Of a stretch of DNA of 47,837 bases, positions 1-9,224 are shown piece by piece (positions within the stretch are counted from its first letter, which is position 1; every line of letters starts with the position of its first letter). Source of the DNA: Phycisphaerae bacterium (GTDB lineage Bacteria; Planctomycetota; Phycisphaerae; Phycisphaerales; SM1A02); assembly GCA_002702575.1 (NCBI GenBank), contig PAAJ01000017.1:12419-60255 (forward strand). Reading direction: 5' to 3'. The notes beneath the pieces were generated by a model, which worked only from the letters and a program-made list of their open reading frames with translations, was not told the origin of the DNA and did no database searches. The position numbers were made by a program, and so were the translations under genes.

Positions 1-687
1 GAATCGAATGTCGAGACCATTCCCGGAAGCAATCGGCGAGTCGAGTTCGCCGTCAAGATGCCCGGCCATGGATCCGATCAGGTCGTCTGGCTTCCGATCG
101 ATTCCAAGTTTCCTCAGGAAGACTGGATGCGTCTTCAGGACGCTCATGATGCTGGGGATCTCGCTGCCAAGGAGTCTGCTGAGAAGGCTCTGAAGCGTGC
201 CGTGATTCTCTCCGCTTCGGAAATCAACGAGAAGTACATCGAAGCGCCTCATACGATCGACTACGGAATCATGTTTCTTCCCACCGAGGGGTTGTACGGT
301 GAAGTTCTCAGGTTGCCGGGACTTGATGATGAGCTTCGTCAGAAGCACAGGATCGTTCCTGCTGGCCCGACGACACTCGCGGCGATTCTCAGCAGTATTC
401 GCCTGGGATTCCGGGCGCTGGCCATCGAACAGCGGTCAACGGAGATCTGGGACATTCTGGCAGCTGTGAAGGAGGAGTTCGGTCGTTTCGAGACCACGAT
501 CGCATCCCTTCAGAAGCAGTTGAAGACGGCACAGAACACGGTCAACAGCATGGGCACTCGAAGTCGACAGATGCAGCGCAAGATGAAATCCGTCCAGGAT
601 CTTCCGGAAGGTACGGACAGCAGTGAGATCCTCGGGCTGCCTGATCAGATTCTGGATGACATCGATTCTGTTCCCTTCGACGAGTGA
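1..687 (+). CDS. rmuC: DNA recombination protein RmuC, C-terminal part (5' truncated by window)
   Basis: The reading frame is open from base 1 and ends at TGA 685-687, giving the last 228 residues of a longer protein. Near the window start it reads RRVEFAVKMPG and then VWLPIDSKFPQEDW, the conserved core of the RmuC family (a restriction-like nuclease fold plus coiled coil). A later stretch, FLPTEGLYGEV, and the segment GPTTLAAILSSIRLGFRALAIEQ are also typical. The tail (roughly the last 75 residues) is a charged helical region followed by an acidic end. RmuC limits recombination between inverted repeats in E. coli; its exact biochemical activity is not settled. The ATG at 58 is internal to the domain and is not the real start. 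A bidirectional terminator follows directly. Confidence 0.9.
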   Translation, partial: ESNVETIPGSNRRVEFAVKMPGHGSDQVVWLPIDSKFPQEDWMRLQDAHDAGDLAAKESAEKALKRAVILSASEINEKYIEAPHTIDYGIMFLPTEGLYGEVLRLPGLDDELRQKHRIVPAGPTTLAAILSSIRLGFRALAIEQRSTEIWDILAAVKEEFGRFETTIASLQKQLKTAQNTVNSMGTRSRQMQRKMKSVQDLPEGTDSSEILGLPDQILDDIDSVPFDE

Positions 688-724
688 TGGGTCGACCCGC
701 TTGACCATATGCGGTGAATGAAAA

Positions 725-752
725 CGGACCCCGGCACATGTGCCGGGGTCCG
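725..752. terminator. 28-nt perfect palindrome, bidirectional terminator between convergent genes
   Basis: CGGACCCCGGCA pairs with TGCCGGGGTCCG around a CATG centre, so a 12-bp GC-rich hairpin forms on either strand. It lies 38 nt after the rmuC stop and 32 nt after the stop of the convergent protease gene. On the minus strand it is followed by TTTT, on the plus strand by a weaker T-containing stretch. Position and structure fit a shared rho-independent terminator. Confidence 0.85.
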
Positions 753-783
753 GTCTGATTTGAGTTGCGGTCGTCTGCCGAGA

Positions 784-3700
784 TCAGCAGTCGCCGTAGT
801 ACTGAAGAAGCAGCAGGACGTCGCTGACGTCAACGACACCGTTGCCATCAAGGTCGGAATCGGGATCATTGCTGCCGTACGAGCCCAGCAGATTCAGGAC
901 ATCATCGACGTCGGCTGTGCCATCGCCGTTGGTATCACCTGGGCAGTCCGGTTCATCGTCACATCCCTGAGTCGGTCCGTCGACCAGAAGCTCGCCGGTG
1001 CCGAGACTGTCATCGTCCCAGCCGCCGACTCTGATGAGATACGGCTGATCACGGGTGACCGGGACCTCGACGTAGGACGAATAGCCCGTGCAGCCGTCGC
1101 CATCGTCGTTGCATCCAAGGAGGCTGGCAGTCGAGCAGTCGTCCCCTGAGTAGATCACGAGATCGGAGTCGTAGTCGACGATGTCGCATGTGCTGACGAT
1201 CAGTGTGCCATTGTCGCAGGCGACGTATCGGAACCAGATGTCGTGGTAGGTCTGTCCATCGAATTCACATTCACTGTGAGCCTGTCCATCGGTCGTTGCG
1301 GCGGTGGTGTCGATGTCCCATGTACCGTTTCCGATGGTGAATGCATTCTCGCAGTCGTCAACGCTGGGGACCTGACCGACGACGATCGTGACAAGGCCTT
1401 CCTCCGACTCGATGCCGTCATCGACGAGATAGGTGAACTGGTCATCCCCGATGAAACCGGTCTCGGGCTCGTAGCGAACCCTGTTGCCGCCTGCGATCAG
1501 CGTATATGGCGTGTTCGTGATGACGCCTCCGTTCGCGTCTGAGAGCGAACCGTCTGATGGCAGGGAGGTGATCACATACGCCAGCGGATTGCCTTCCACG
1601 GAGAAGCCGCTGAGTTCGATGTCGACCGGGCTGTCCAGCTCGGTCGAGGTCGGTACGTCCTCGCAGTAGGGAGGGCAGCTGTCGCCTGTTGAGGCGATCT
1701 TCAGCGACCAGCTGTTGAGCGTGCCCACATCGGCGCCGGCATTGTCTCGGACCAGCAGGGACCAGGTTCCGGTGCCCTGTTCCGTGTAGTAGTCGTTGAG
1801 TTCGCCGGGGCCATCCGGGGCGACGCCTTCGCCATCGTCGTCATAGGTGACGAAGATGTCCTCGCTGCTTCCACCGGATCGATTGTGCAGGTACACCTGG
1901 CTTCCCTGCGGTGAGGTCAGGATCAGTTCAAGATCGCCGATGTAGGTATGCGTGACATCCATGACCACATCGACGTCGGCGACGCAGTAGCTGTCGTTGA
2001 CTTCGATCGTGCTGGTGAACTCGGAGTTGTCCTGGATCTGAATCGGCGTGTCCGTCGAGACATAGGTGTAACGGCCGACATCCAGCTTGACGAGGCGTGT
2101 CACGGTCGGTGATGAAGAATCGGTCGTGTTGACGAACCCGATCTCGGTTTCATAGAGGCCTGCCTGAAGATCATTGGCAGCATTGCTGAATCCGACCACG
2201 ATGTCCCTGGAATCCCCGACGCCATTCAGTGTGAATGCGGTCTCGCTGACGGAAACCCAATCGGCCTGGACGACGATGGAGACATCGGTCGAGGTCGGTC
2301 GCTGGCTGGTCACGGTGTAGGTCTGGGTCGTGGTGAATGGGCCGCCTACGGGGCCGCCAGCCGTGAAATCGAAGTCTGGCGTGATTTCGACGAGTGTGGT
2401 TCCCAGGTCGAGAATGTGATCCCGCGTGACTTCGAGGCCGTTGGTGTTGTCGAAGATCGAAACCGTATTGACATAGACACCATTGGCCCAGTTGCTGATG
2501 TTCTCGATGTCGACGGAGGCGATCAGATCGACCGTTCCATCCGGTGCGATCGAACCGCCTGTCGGCTGGATGATGATGAAGTTGTCGCCCTTGGTGCCTG
2601 CACTCCAGTTGATCGTTTCTGGCGAGTTGTTGGCCAGTGTGTAGGTCACGGATGTTGGGCTGACATCCGCGCCGCCGGCAGTGGCGACATGCTGGGTGGC
2701 ACCGCCCGGTGTGACGGAGAGCCCGACGCCCGGAAGGGTGTCGCAGAGCAAGTTGCCCGTGTTGTCCGGATCGAGGTGCTGGCTGAGTCCATTGTTCCAT
2801 GACACGGCCAATCGGCCGTACCAGTCTTCAAGATCATTGCCACACGCGGCATATCCACCGTGAAGCTGACCAATGACTCGATGGTTCTGGTCGAACAGCG
2901 GGGAGCCGGATGACCCGGGTTCGGTCGTGCCGAGATCCCAATCGAGAATTCGAAGGTGTGTATCGCCTGGGGTGTTGTAGCCGTAGATCTGGGATGGTTC
3001 ATAGTCGATCGACCATCGCTTGTAGTCCGTGCTTGGATGGTGGATGGCGACTGAATATTCACTGATCACATCTTCAGCACTCCAGCCACAGAATGAGATT
3101 TCCCATTCCTGTGGTGGCGACTGATTGAGCTTCACGATTGTGAAGTCCGATGGGGAGTAGGACGCAAGGAACTGTGAGCCGCTCAGATATTGATCCTGGG
3201 CACCATTGTCGATGCTGTTTCCAGGGCAATCCAATGGGCCATCGGCCGGGTCCTGATAGTTCCAGAATGTGACCAGGGAAGCGGCGTTGCCGGAATTGAC
3301 GCCACAGTGATTGGCGGTCATGAACAGCGGCTCTCGATCGTTCCGCTGGTTGTTGACCATGAAGCCAGTGCAGAATGTGGAGCCACCGGTTGAGATGACG
3401 GCCACACAGGGAATTTCGTTTTCCCATCCCTCTGTTTCGTCGCATTCGACGTCATAGTTGCATGAGCCGGATCGTCCCTCCACATCGAAGGCGCCGTCGT
3501 AGAAGCCGCGATAACCGACGTTGATGCTTGTGAGGATGACACCATTCTCGACAAGTGGTCGTACGTCGGCGTCCATTTCGATGGAAACGATGATCTCGGA
3601 ATCAGGGACTGGTGGGGTCCAGTGCTGATTGTCGACGTTGTTGTCCATCATGGTGATGGGCCGGAGCGCGAAGCGGCCATCCTGTGACGTGATGTTCATC

Positions 3701-4035
3701 ACGGCGCCTTCGGGCATGATGAAGTGTTCGAAGCCAAGGTTGATGGAGAGGCAGCCGGGTGAAGCCACTCGCAACTGCCAGAGCCACGTGTCGGCGTCCG
3801 GCTGGGTCCACGTGCCGCTGAAGGCGGGTCCTTCATTCACCTTGTGCGGGACGGCATAGCGGGGAGCCATGCCGGAGGCTTCTCGCCTCTGATCCTCTTC
3901 GGTCAGGGCATCGAAATCGAGTTCCGCGATCTCGATGATGTCAACGGAATTGCCGTTGATGAATCCGTCCTGTGCCATGGCAAGGCTGGAAGCCATCATC
4001 ACAGCAGCAGCGGTGATTGTTGTCTTGAAAGTCAT
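784..4035 (-). CDS. Secreted lysyl-endopeptidase-like serine protease, multidomain, dockerin-like C-terminus
   Basis: A 1083-residue secreted protein. Residues 1-22 form a signal peptide (AMAQ end). Residues about 190-415 are a chymotrypsin-fold protease like Achromobacter/Lysobacter lysyl endopeptidase, with putative catalytic H243 (TANHCG), D297 (SDFTI) and S376 (GSSGSP), plus several Cys. Then come two beta-sandwich repeats resembling BACON/choice-of-anchor domains (about 435-655) and a proprotein-convertase-type P domain (665-780, HTYIGDLELILTSP). An Ig/cadherin-like domain follows (788-888, ending DQFTYLVDDG), then a Cys-containing jelly-roll-like domain (893-1020) and two EF-hand/dockerin-like repeats (1031-1083, GDTNGDG and DLDGNG). 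The start has an AAGGGGAG ribosome site. Probable role: extracellular protein degradation. The C-terminal repeat pair recurs in two other proteins of the window. Domain limits are by eye. Confidence 0.85.
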   Translation of the reverse strand: MTFKTTITAAAVMMASSLAMAQDGFINGNSVDIIEIAELDFDALTEEDQRREASGMAPRYAVPHKVNEGPAFSGTWTQPDADTWLWQLRVASPGCLSINLGFEHFIMPEGAVMNITSQDGRFALRPITMMDNNVDNQHWTPPVPDSEIIVSIEMDADVRPLVENGVILTSINVGYRGFYDGAFDVEGRSGSCNYDVECDETEGWENEIPCVAVISTGGSTFCTGFMVNNQRNDREPLFMTANHCGVNSGNAASLVTFWNYQDPADGPLDCPGNSIDNGAQDQYLSGSQFLASYSPSDFTIVKLNQSPPQEWEISFCGWSAEDVISEYSVAIHHPSTDYKRWSIDYEPSQIYGYNTPGDTHLRILDWDLGTTEPGSSGSPLFDQNHRVIGQLHGGYAACGNDLEDWYGRLAVSWNNGLSQHLDPDNTGNLLCDTLPGVGLSVTPGGATQHVATAGGADVSPTSVTYTLANNSPETINWSAGTKGDNFIIIQPTGGSIAPDGTVDLIASVDIENISNWANGVYVNTVSIFDNTNGLEVTRDHILDLGTTLVEITPDFDFTAGGPVGGPFTTTQTYTVTSQRPTSTDVSIVVQADWVSVSETAFTLNGVGDSRDIVVGFSNAANDLQAGLYETEIGFVNTTDSSSPTVTRLVKLDVGRYTYVSTDTPIQIQDNSEFTSTIEVNDSYCVADVDVVMDVTHTYIGDLELILTSPQGSQVYLHNRSGGSSEDIFVTYDDDGEGVAPDGPGELNDYYTEQGTGTWSLLVRDNAGADVGTLNSWSLKIASTGDSCPPYCEDVPTSTELDSPVDIELSGFSVEGNPLAYVITSLPSDGSLSDANGGVITNTPYTLIAGGNRVRYEPETGFIGDDQFTYLVDDGIESEEGLVTIVVGQVPSVDDCENAFTIGNGTWDIDTTAATTDGQAHSECEFDGQTYHDIWFRYVACDNGTLIVSTCDIVDYDSDLVIYSGDDCSTASLLGCNDDGDGCTGYSSYVEVPVTRDQPYLIRVGGWDDDSLGTGELLVDGPTQGCDDEPDCPGDTNGDGTADVDDVLNLLGSYGSNDPDSDLDGNGVVDVSDVLLLLQYYGDC

Positions 4036-4184
4036 ATCGTGGCGCTCCCCTTGTCTCCAGCTGGGTGTCCTCGGTCCTGATCAGGTGGCCGGGCACGGGT
4101 CGGACCATGCCCGAAAAAATCGATACACCTCACCCTAACCCCAGTGATGGAGGGGATCAACAGGAGATCCTGGAGTTGGTCTGC

Positions 4185-5021
4185 TCAGGCTGGGGCAGGG
4201 GGTGTTTCCTGCCCGGATGCGGCCTTCTGCTGCTGAGTTTCCTTGTGAATCGCCTTGATGGCGATTCGGCCGACGACGATGCTGGCAATGATCGCGACTA
4301 CGAGCCCCGCATAAATGGTGATCTCATGGACGATCCCATCCTTGGCGGCTGCGTGGACTGAATGCGCAAGATCGCTACCGGACTGTCGTGCTGATTGGTA
4401 ACGCTCCGCAAAGTTCGAGGCGTGTCTGGCCACGTAGCCCATGTAGACCGTTGAGAAGTTGCCTGGAATCATTCCGACACAGGCCAGTGCATATGAGCGA
4501 AAGCGACATGGGCTGACGGCACCCAGGTAGTTCAGGAGCGAGAAGTTGATCGGTGCCAGTCGCAGCAGAAACATGATCTTGAAGCCGGCTTTGCCGGTGG
4601 CCTGCTCGACTGCATAGGCCTTTGGATGACGTTTCAGCAGTCGATTGATCGGTTTACGAATGAACAACCGTGTGATCATGAAGGTGAAGACCGCCGTGAT
4701 CACCCCGGCGACCACGACCCAGACCCAGCCCATCCACAGGCCGAACAGCGTTCCGCCTGCAATGGCAATGACCGATTCGGGCAGGAAGATCATCGTGGCA
4801 AGAAAAAAGATCGCGATGTAGGCCAGAGGCGCCCAGGGGCCCATGTTCTCCACGAATGACCTGATGTCACCCATGTAAGGTTGCAGAACATAGATGTAGA
4901 GGATCGCGATGAGGGCGACGACGGTCAGAAGGATCAGTGTCCTTCTGATGATCTTCCCCCAGGAGTGTCCGTGCAGGGGATTCGACGCGTTCGCTTTGGG
5001 GGCCTTTTCTGCCTCTGACAT
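4185..5021 (-). CDS. TVP38/TMEM64 family (SNARE-associated/VTT domain) inner-membrane protein
   Basis: A 278-residue polytopic membrane protein. A cytoplasmic N-terminus (about 25 residues) is followed by a TM helix at 28-47. The VTT core spans about 65-200, with re-entrant-like motifs FLPESVIAIAGGTLFG and LRLAPINFSLLNYLGAVS, then GMIPGNFSTVYMGY. A last TM helix lies near 232-255, with an Ala/Gln-rich cytoplasmic tail. Members of this family (YdjX/YdjZ, distant relatives of DedA) are thought to act in lipid scrambling or membrane homeostasis; no substrate can be read from sequence. The gene is preceded by TACACT 8 nt before ATG and by no Shine-Dalgarno sequence, suggesting a leaderless message. 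It stands alone between the protease gene and tRNA-Gly. Confidence 0.85.
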   Translation of the reverse strand: MSEAEKAPKANASNPLHGHSWGKIIRRTLILLTVVALIAILYIYVLQPYMGDIRSFVENMGPWAPLAYIAIFFLATMIFLPESVIAIAGGTLFGLWMGWVWVVVAGVITAVFTFMITRLFIRKPINRLLKRHPKAYAVEQATGKAGFKIMFLLRLAPINFSLLNYLGAVSPCRFRSYALACVGMIPGNFSTVYMGYVARHASNFAERYQSARQSGSDLAHSVHAAAKDGIVHEITIYAGLVVAIIASIVVGRIAIKAIHKETQQQKAASGQETPPAPA

Positions 5022-5029
5022 GCGTCCCG

Positions 5030-5035
5030 AGTGTA
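5030..5035 (-). promoter_or_regulatory. -10 hexamer TACACT placed for a leaderless transcript of the TVP38 gene
   Basis: On the minus strand TACACT is followed by 8 nt and then the ATG at 5021, so transcription would begin at or one or two bases before the start codon. No Shine-Dalgarno sequence is visible. No convincing -35 box is seen. Confidence 0.45.
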
Positions 5036-5122
5036 GCGGTCGCTGATGACGGGCTCAATCCTGCGGAGGATGGGGCGGGGGTGGGCGATGTGCCATGGTG
5101 ACGCTACCATGTCGGATCAGAT

Positions 5123-5194
5123 GCGGGCGTAGCTCAATGGTAGAGCGTCAGCCTTCCAAGCTGAATGTTGACGGTTCGAGTCCGTTCGCCCGCT
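5123..5194 (+). tRNA. tRNA-Gly (anticodon TCC)
   Basis: A 72-nt cloverleaf can be folded by hand. The acceptor stem is GCGGGCG/CGCCCGC, the D arm GCTC-AATGGTA-GAGC, and the anticodon stem TCAGC/GCTGA with loop CTTCCAA, giving anticodon TCC. The variable loop is ATGTT, and the T arm GACGG-TTCGAGT-CCGTT has one G-T pair. The discriminator is T, and CCA is not encoded. It reads GGA (and by wobble GGG) codons. A terminator hairpin begins 9 nt downstream. Confidence 0.95.
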
Positions 5195-5202
5195 CTTCAA
5201 CG

Positions 5203-5230
5203 CAACGCCGTGCTTTCGGGCACGGCGTTG
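5203..5230. terminator. Hairpin terminator between tRNA-Gly and the convergent kinase gene
   Basis: CAACGCCGTGC pairs with GCACGGCGTTG (11 bp) around a TTTCGG loop, and TTGTTTGGTT follows on the plus strand. It lies 9 nt after the tRNA and 10 nt beyond the kinase stop codon, so it can serve both. Confidence 0.75.
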
Positions 5231-5239
5231 TTGTTTGGT

Positions 5240-7519
5240 TCATTGGTTTCCGGCCATGCTCGTATTGGGCAGTTGTTTCTCGAGTCGTTCGAGGATGTCA
5301 ATCCAGACGGTGTTTCCTGCACGATCTTCAGCGTCTGCAATGCACTGCAGGCTTGACAGGCAGCTTGAAACGATTTCCTGGGCAATGGCATGGCGCTGTC
5401 TTTCCTGCAGCACAGTCATCATCTCTGACAGCGTCTTTTCAAAATCCACCTGAGTGGCTGTTTCCCTCGGGCTGACAATGGCCCGGGTGGTCAGATGATC
5501 CGCGGCCGTTCGGAAATCCTCGATGGCATCATCCTCATCGATCTGGCTGTCCATGCGGATCTTCCCTCGGAATGCAATCATGATGGCCAGATCACGAGGT
5601 CTCCGGGTATTGGAAGGGTCCAGTCGCATGAGGGCTTCTGAAATCTCGATGGCCTCCTCAAGCAGCTGCAGTGATGTGAGTGGTTCCTGTTCCCACTCAA
5701 GTCTGGAAAGGCCATACAACGCGAGAGATTTGTCGCGAAGTCGACGGGTCTGTCGCTCGGTGTCGCGTGAGACCAGCGTGTCGGCATCTTCCAGGGCATC
5801 ACGATAAGCGGATTTGGCAGCCTGGAAATCCTGCAGTTCGAACAGCGTGTTTCCCATGCCCATGCGGGATGAATAGCTCACATCGAGTGCCTTGATCTCA
5901 TCATCGGTACCGGTATCCGCTGCATCTGCTCGTTGCTGATACAGCTCCACGGCATTCAGCAGAAGAGCCTGTCGGGCAGCTTCGTCCTGAGCATATCCCG
6001 CCTGACTGCGGGCAACCTCCGCCTGGAGCTTGAGACGATCCAGTCGCATGGCTTGAACAGCTTTGCGAAGATTCTGATTGTCCGTCATCGTCAGATCGAT
6101 ATCTTTCAGCAAGTCGTCTGCCTGCTGAAGGGCGTCTTCAGCTTCGGCGAGACTGCCGTAGCCCACGCCTGATGTACTGAGGTGAGATTTGGCAATGCGC
6201 ATCCAGACGCCAGCAAGCTGAGCGTTCTGGAGAGGGCCGGGGGCGTCATCACCCGCGATCGTATCCACGTGGGTTCTGGCAAGATCCAGCAGAGACCGTT
6301 GGGCTTCTGCGGAATTGCCGAGGTAGCGGACCTGGCCCATGACGCCCTGGACCAGTTCCGTGACGGAATCATCGAGGGCGTCATTGCGCTGCTCGACCAT
6401 CGCACTCTGTCGACTGGCTTCGATCCATCCGATCGAGCTGATGATGGCGCAAGCGACGAGTGTGACCACGACGCAGATGGCGGCTGCAGTCATTGATCGG
6501 TGCTTTCTGGAGAACTTTCCAAGCCGATAGATCATGCTTGGAGGCCGTGCCTCGATGGGGTCGTTCTCGATGTAGCGACGGATGTCGTTCGAGAGTTCCT
6601 CTGCCGTGCCGTATCGACGATTGCGGTTCTTTTCGAGCGCCTTGAGTGTGATCGTCTCGAGATCGCCTCGCAGCCTTCGATGGATGGTTGAAGGGTTGGT
6701 CGGGGCCTCTTCCTGAATCACGCGAACGGCTTCATGAACAGCACGTTCCCGCAGGTCATAGGGCAGCGAGCCGCACAGGAGCTGATACAGAATGACGCCA
6801 AGCGCATAGACATCCGTGCGGATATCCAGGTCACGGGTGTCGTATTCGACCTGCTCAGGGGACATGTACTGCAGTGTTCCGATCAGTTGCCCCACCTGGG
6901 TTGCCTGCGTCACGAAATTCAGATCGGAGTCGGTTTGTCTGGCGACACCGAAGTCGATGACCTTGGGCTGCCCATCCTGGTGCACCAGGATGTTGTCCGG
7001 TTTGAGATCCCTGTGGATGACACCTCGCTGATGACTGTATTGGACACCTTCACAGACTTTTCTGAAGAGGTTCAGTCGCTGGGTCATGTCAAGATCATGT
7101 TCATCCGCGTACTGGATCAGAGAGGTCCCGTTCACGTACTCCATCGCCATGAAGGGCCGCTCGGTTCCGTCGTCACGATTCCAGATTCCCGCTTCGTAGA
7201 TCTGTGCGATTCCGGGGTGCACGAGACGTGCCAGAACCTGTGCTTCGTATTCGAACCGTCTTCTCGAGGCCTCCGTGAATCGCCCCGCACGAATGACCTT
7301 GACGGCGACGCGACGCTTGGGGCTGGCCTGTACCGCTTCGTAGGTCGTGCCCATGCCGCCTTCGCCGAGGACGCGGACGACTCGGTAGCTTCCAATGGCC
7401 TCCGGCAGGGGGGTTTTCTCAGGCTCCTGGTACAGCGCCTCACTGTCCTGATTCAGGGTGTTGAGATCGTCTTCTGATGGGAACTGTTGGCCTGCTGGAT
7501 TGTGTTCATCTGTGGGCAT
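5240..7519 (-). CDS. Transmembrane serine/threonine protein kinase (PknB/Hanks type)
   Basis: A 759-residue membrane kinase. The N-terminal 40 residues are acidic. The kinase domain spans about 44-320: Gly-rich loop GEGGMG (52-57), VAVK Lys74, HRDLKPDN (169-176), DFG 189-191, MSPEQ activation segment end (219-223) and RTDVYALG. A single TM helix follows at about 345-366. The remaining roughly 390 residues lie outside and form a helical, TPR-like array (for example ELQDFQAAKSAYRDALEDADTL). All kinase catalytic residues are present, so it should be active. The domain order (cytoplasmic kinase, TM, helical repeat sensor) is common in planctomycetes. Targets cannot be deduced; the stand-alone FHA protein at 23.1-23.4 kb is a possible reader of such phosphorylation, but that link is only inference. 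A GGAG ribosome site lies 11 nt before ATG. Confidence 0.92.
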   Translation of the reverse strand: MPTDEHNPAGQQFPSEDDLNTLNQDSEALYQEPEKTPLPEAIGSYRVVRVLGEGGMGTTYEAVQASPKRRVAVKVIRAGRFTEASRRRFEYEAQVLARLVHPGIAQIYEAGIWNRDDGTERPFMAMEYVNGTSLIQYADEHDLDMTQRLNLFRKVCEGVQYSHQRGVIHRDLKPDNILVHQDGQPKVIDFGVARQTDSDLNFVTQATQVGQLIGTLQYMSPEQVEYDTRDLDIRTDVYALGVILYQLLCGSLPYDLRERAVHEAVRVIQEEAPTNPSTIHRRLRGDLETITLKALEKNRNRRYGTAEELSNDIRRYIENDPIEARPPSMIYRLGKFSRKHRSMTAAAICVVVTLVACAIISSIGWIEASRQSAMVEQRNDALDDSVTELVQGVMGQVRYLGNSAEAQRSLLDLARTHVDTIAGDDAPGPLQNAQLAGVWMRIAKSHLSTSGVGYGSLAEAEDALQQADDLLKDIDLTMTDNQNLRKAVQAMRLDRLKLQAEVARSQAGYAQDEAARQALLLNAVELYQQRADAADTGTDDEIKALDVSYSSRMGMGNTLFELQDFQAAKSAYRDALEDADTLVSRDTERQTRRLRDKSLALYGLSRLEWEQEPLTSLQLLEEAIEISEALMRLDPSNTRRPRDLAIMIAFRGKIRMDSQIDEDDAIEDFRTAADHLTTRAIVSPRETATQVDFEKTLSEMMTVLQERQRHAIAQEIVSSCLSSLQCIADAEDRAGNTVWIDILERLEKQLPNTSMAGNQ

Positions 7520-7597
7520 GTCTGTCCAGTCTCCGATCAGTGCAGGGTGGCTCAGCTCGTTGTCGGTCCGGTCAGAGCAGCCAGCCTGAGCACTCCT

Positions 7598-8089
7598 TCA
7601 GGATCTCGAAGTCGGGTCGGTGTAGAGGTCGACGAAGAAATCGAGCGTCTTGTGCCCTTCGGACTCGCGTGTTCGGGCAAGGAAGAAGCCGGCCTTCTCG
7701 AATAGATGAATGGCGGGATCTCGTTCGACTCTGACTTCAAGAACGATTTTGACGTAGTCCTGCTCCCGGCAGAACTGGACAGCGTTGTCCAGCAGTGTCG
7801 CGCCGATTCCACGGCGTCTGAAATCATCATGGACTCGAAGCCTTCGAATCTCTGCGATGTCATCACCGATGCATTGGACTCCGATCATGCCGACGACCTG
7901 ACTGGCCAGTTCGGCAACCCAGAAGCAGCTGCGGCCATCATCCTGGAAGTAGCCAGCGGTCAGATTGTCGATGTCCGCTCCGGAGTCGTTGATGTGTATC
8001 TGGCCGTCGTTCACGCCTGTCTCGAACAGGTGCCGGATGCACGAGCTGTCAGCGGCAGACGCTGTTCTGATGGAGATTTGATTCGACAT
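7598..8089 (-). CDS. GNAT family N-acetyltransferase
   Basis: A 163-residue acetyltransferase. The acetyl-CoA binding signature is VHDDFRRRGIGATLLDNAV (R-R-G-I-G loop), followed by the typical strand-helix EQDYVKIVLEVRVERDPAIHLFEKAGF. The acceptor substrate is unknown. I chose the ATG at 8089 because AGGTGA lies 11 nt upstream and because a TATAAT box at 8125-8130 puts the transcript start near 8118. That would exclude the alternative ATG at 8122 (11 residues longer). It lies upstream of the kinase gene on the same strand with a 78-nt gap, so co-transcription is possible. Confidence 0.8.
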   Translation of the reverse strand: MSNQISIRTASAADSSCIRHLFETGVNDGQIHINDSGADIDNLTAGYFQDDGRSCFWVAELASQVVGMIGVQCIGDDIAEIRRLRVHDDFRRRGIGATLLDNAVQFCREQDYVKIVLEVRVERDPAIHLFEKAGFFLARTRESEGHKTLDFFVDLYTDPTSRS

Positions 8090-8124
8090 GATGAGCTGAT
8101 TCACCTGATTCGATGAATGCATTC

Positions 8125-8130
8125 ATTATA
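8125..8130 (-). promoter_or_regulatory. Consensus -10 box TATAAT upstream of the GNAT gene
   Basis: ATTATA on the plus strand reads TATAAT towards the acetyltransferase gene. The implied start of transcription, about 7 nt downstream, leaves a leader of roughly 28 nt containing AGGTGA. No good -35 hexamer is seen 17 nt upstream. Confidence 0.5.
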
Positions 8131-8189
8131 GAGACCGCTTGAAACGCCCCCAGAGGGGTCTTGGGGCAGGTCCTGCGGGAAGTGAAGGC

Positions 8190-9224
8190 TCAGGAAGCCG
8201 ATCGTGCCGGCGCGCCGACAAGTGTCCGGCACCAGTCCCAGTATCGTTCCTGAAGCGCCGAGACATCGCCTTCGATGAAGACCTCCAGAACAGCCAGTCC
8301 AGCTTCCGAATCCTCTTCGACCTGAGCCCGTCTTTCGTCCGTCAGTTGATCGGAACGGAGCAGCTGCCGGTACAGATCGCCGGAGGCCGCCAGCAAGAGG
8401 ACGTTCCCGACACGGTCGCGATATCTGCCGTCTTCGGCTTCTTCGAGATACCGCGCGAAGGCCCAGATCTGAGCGTAGTAATCCAGGAGCGTCTGTTTGT
8501 GTCCGTCCAGAAAACGTTCAGGATGCATGGACAGCAGAAGATCAAGCGGGATCATTCGGTTTTCAAGAATGCAGGTACGGAGTCGTGACCATCGCTCCCG
8601 GTTGGCATCCGTTCTGAATTGAAGTCCTCTTCTCCATGAGAAGCCTTCCATCGTGGTGGCGACGCCTTCATCGAGCCAGACCGGCAGCTGGTCCTTGAAC
8701 GTGGTCTGGACGTACTGATGCCATCCCTCGTGGGAACCGAGTGCGAGCGTGTCGCGATGCCAGCCGTAGCCATCGATGTCGTAGAGAACAGCAATGCCAT
8801 TCGTCGTGAATCCGCCTCTTCCAAGGCCTTCGAATGAAGCAGCTTTGTCAGGCAGGATCATGCGGGTCTTGTTCTTCCACTGCCGGCGATCACCGAAGAG
8901 GTATGTTTCCAGCGAGTACGCCGGCGGGGGCAGCTCGGTCCCGAAGACATGCTGGTATCGTTCAAGCGCCTTCTCGTAGAAGCCTGGAAGGATGCCGCGA
9001 AGTCGCTCGCTTCTCAGTGTCGTACGAAGATCCCAGTGGCGTGTCCTGATCTGCTTGCCGGGGATTCCCAGAAAGCTCCAGTCGTTGATCTGAACTTCGT
9101 CTCCGTTGTATCGATCATCACTGCTCGCAGACAGGGGGATGGGTGTTCTCTTCGGAGTGTTGTCGCACCCCGGCACCATCGCCAGTGTCGCAAACGCCAG
9201 TATGAAGATCGTTCGAAGAGTCAT
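8190..9224 (-). CDS. Lipoprotein with HExxH metallopeptidase-like motif (DUF1570-like)
   Basis: A 344-residue envelope protein. A hydrophobic signal ends in VPGC, making Cys20 a probable lipidation site. The motif SHEGWH at 164-169 (HExxH) followed by WLDEG (Glu186) matches the gluzincin arrangement of two His and a downstream Glu. These are the residues expected for zinc and catalysis. The overall pattern resembles DUF1570-type proteins of planctomycetes. Substrate unknown. Its ATG overlaps the valS stop codon (ATGA, 9221-9224), so it is probably translated by coupling from valS. That pairing is functionally unexplained. A short CCCC-AGA-GGGG hairpin at 8148-8158 may terminate the operon. 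Confidence 0.75.
   Translation of the reverse strand: MTLRTIFILAFATLAMVPGCDNTPKRTPIPLSASSDDRYNGDEVQINDWSFLGIPGKQIRTRHWDLRTTLRSERLRGILPGFYEKALERYQHVFGTELPPPAYSLETYLFGDRRQWKNKTRMILPDKAASFEGLGRGGFTTNGIAVLYDIDGYGWHRDTLALGSHEGWHQYVQTTFKDQLPVWLDEGVATTMEGFSWRRGLQFRTDANRERWSRLRTCILENRMIPLDLLLSMHPERFLDGHKQTLLDYYAQIWAFARYLEEAEDGRYRDRVGNVLLLAASGDLYRQLLRSDQLTDERRAQVEEDSEAGLAVLEVFIEGDVSALQERYWDWCRTLVGAPARSAS

Noticed and set aside
4085-4120. Hairpin CGGGCA...TGCCCG followed by AAAAAA between the TVP38 and protease genes.
   Set aside because: The stem is only 6 bp with a 12-nt loop, and the A-run is on the wrong side for a terminator of the plus strand. On the minus strand it lies upstream of the TVP38 gene end, not in terminator position.
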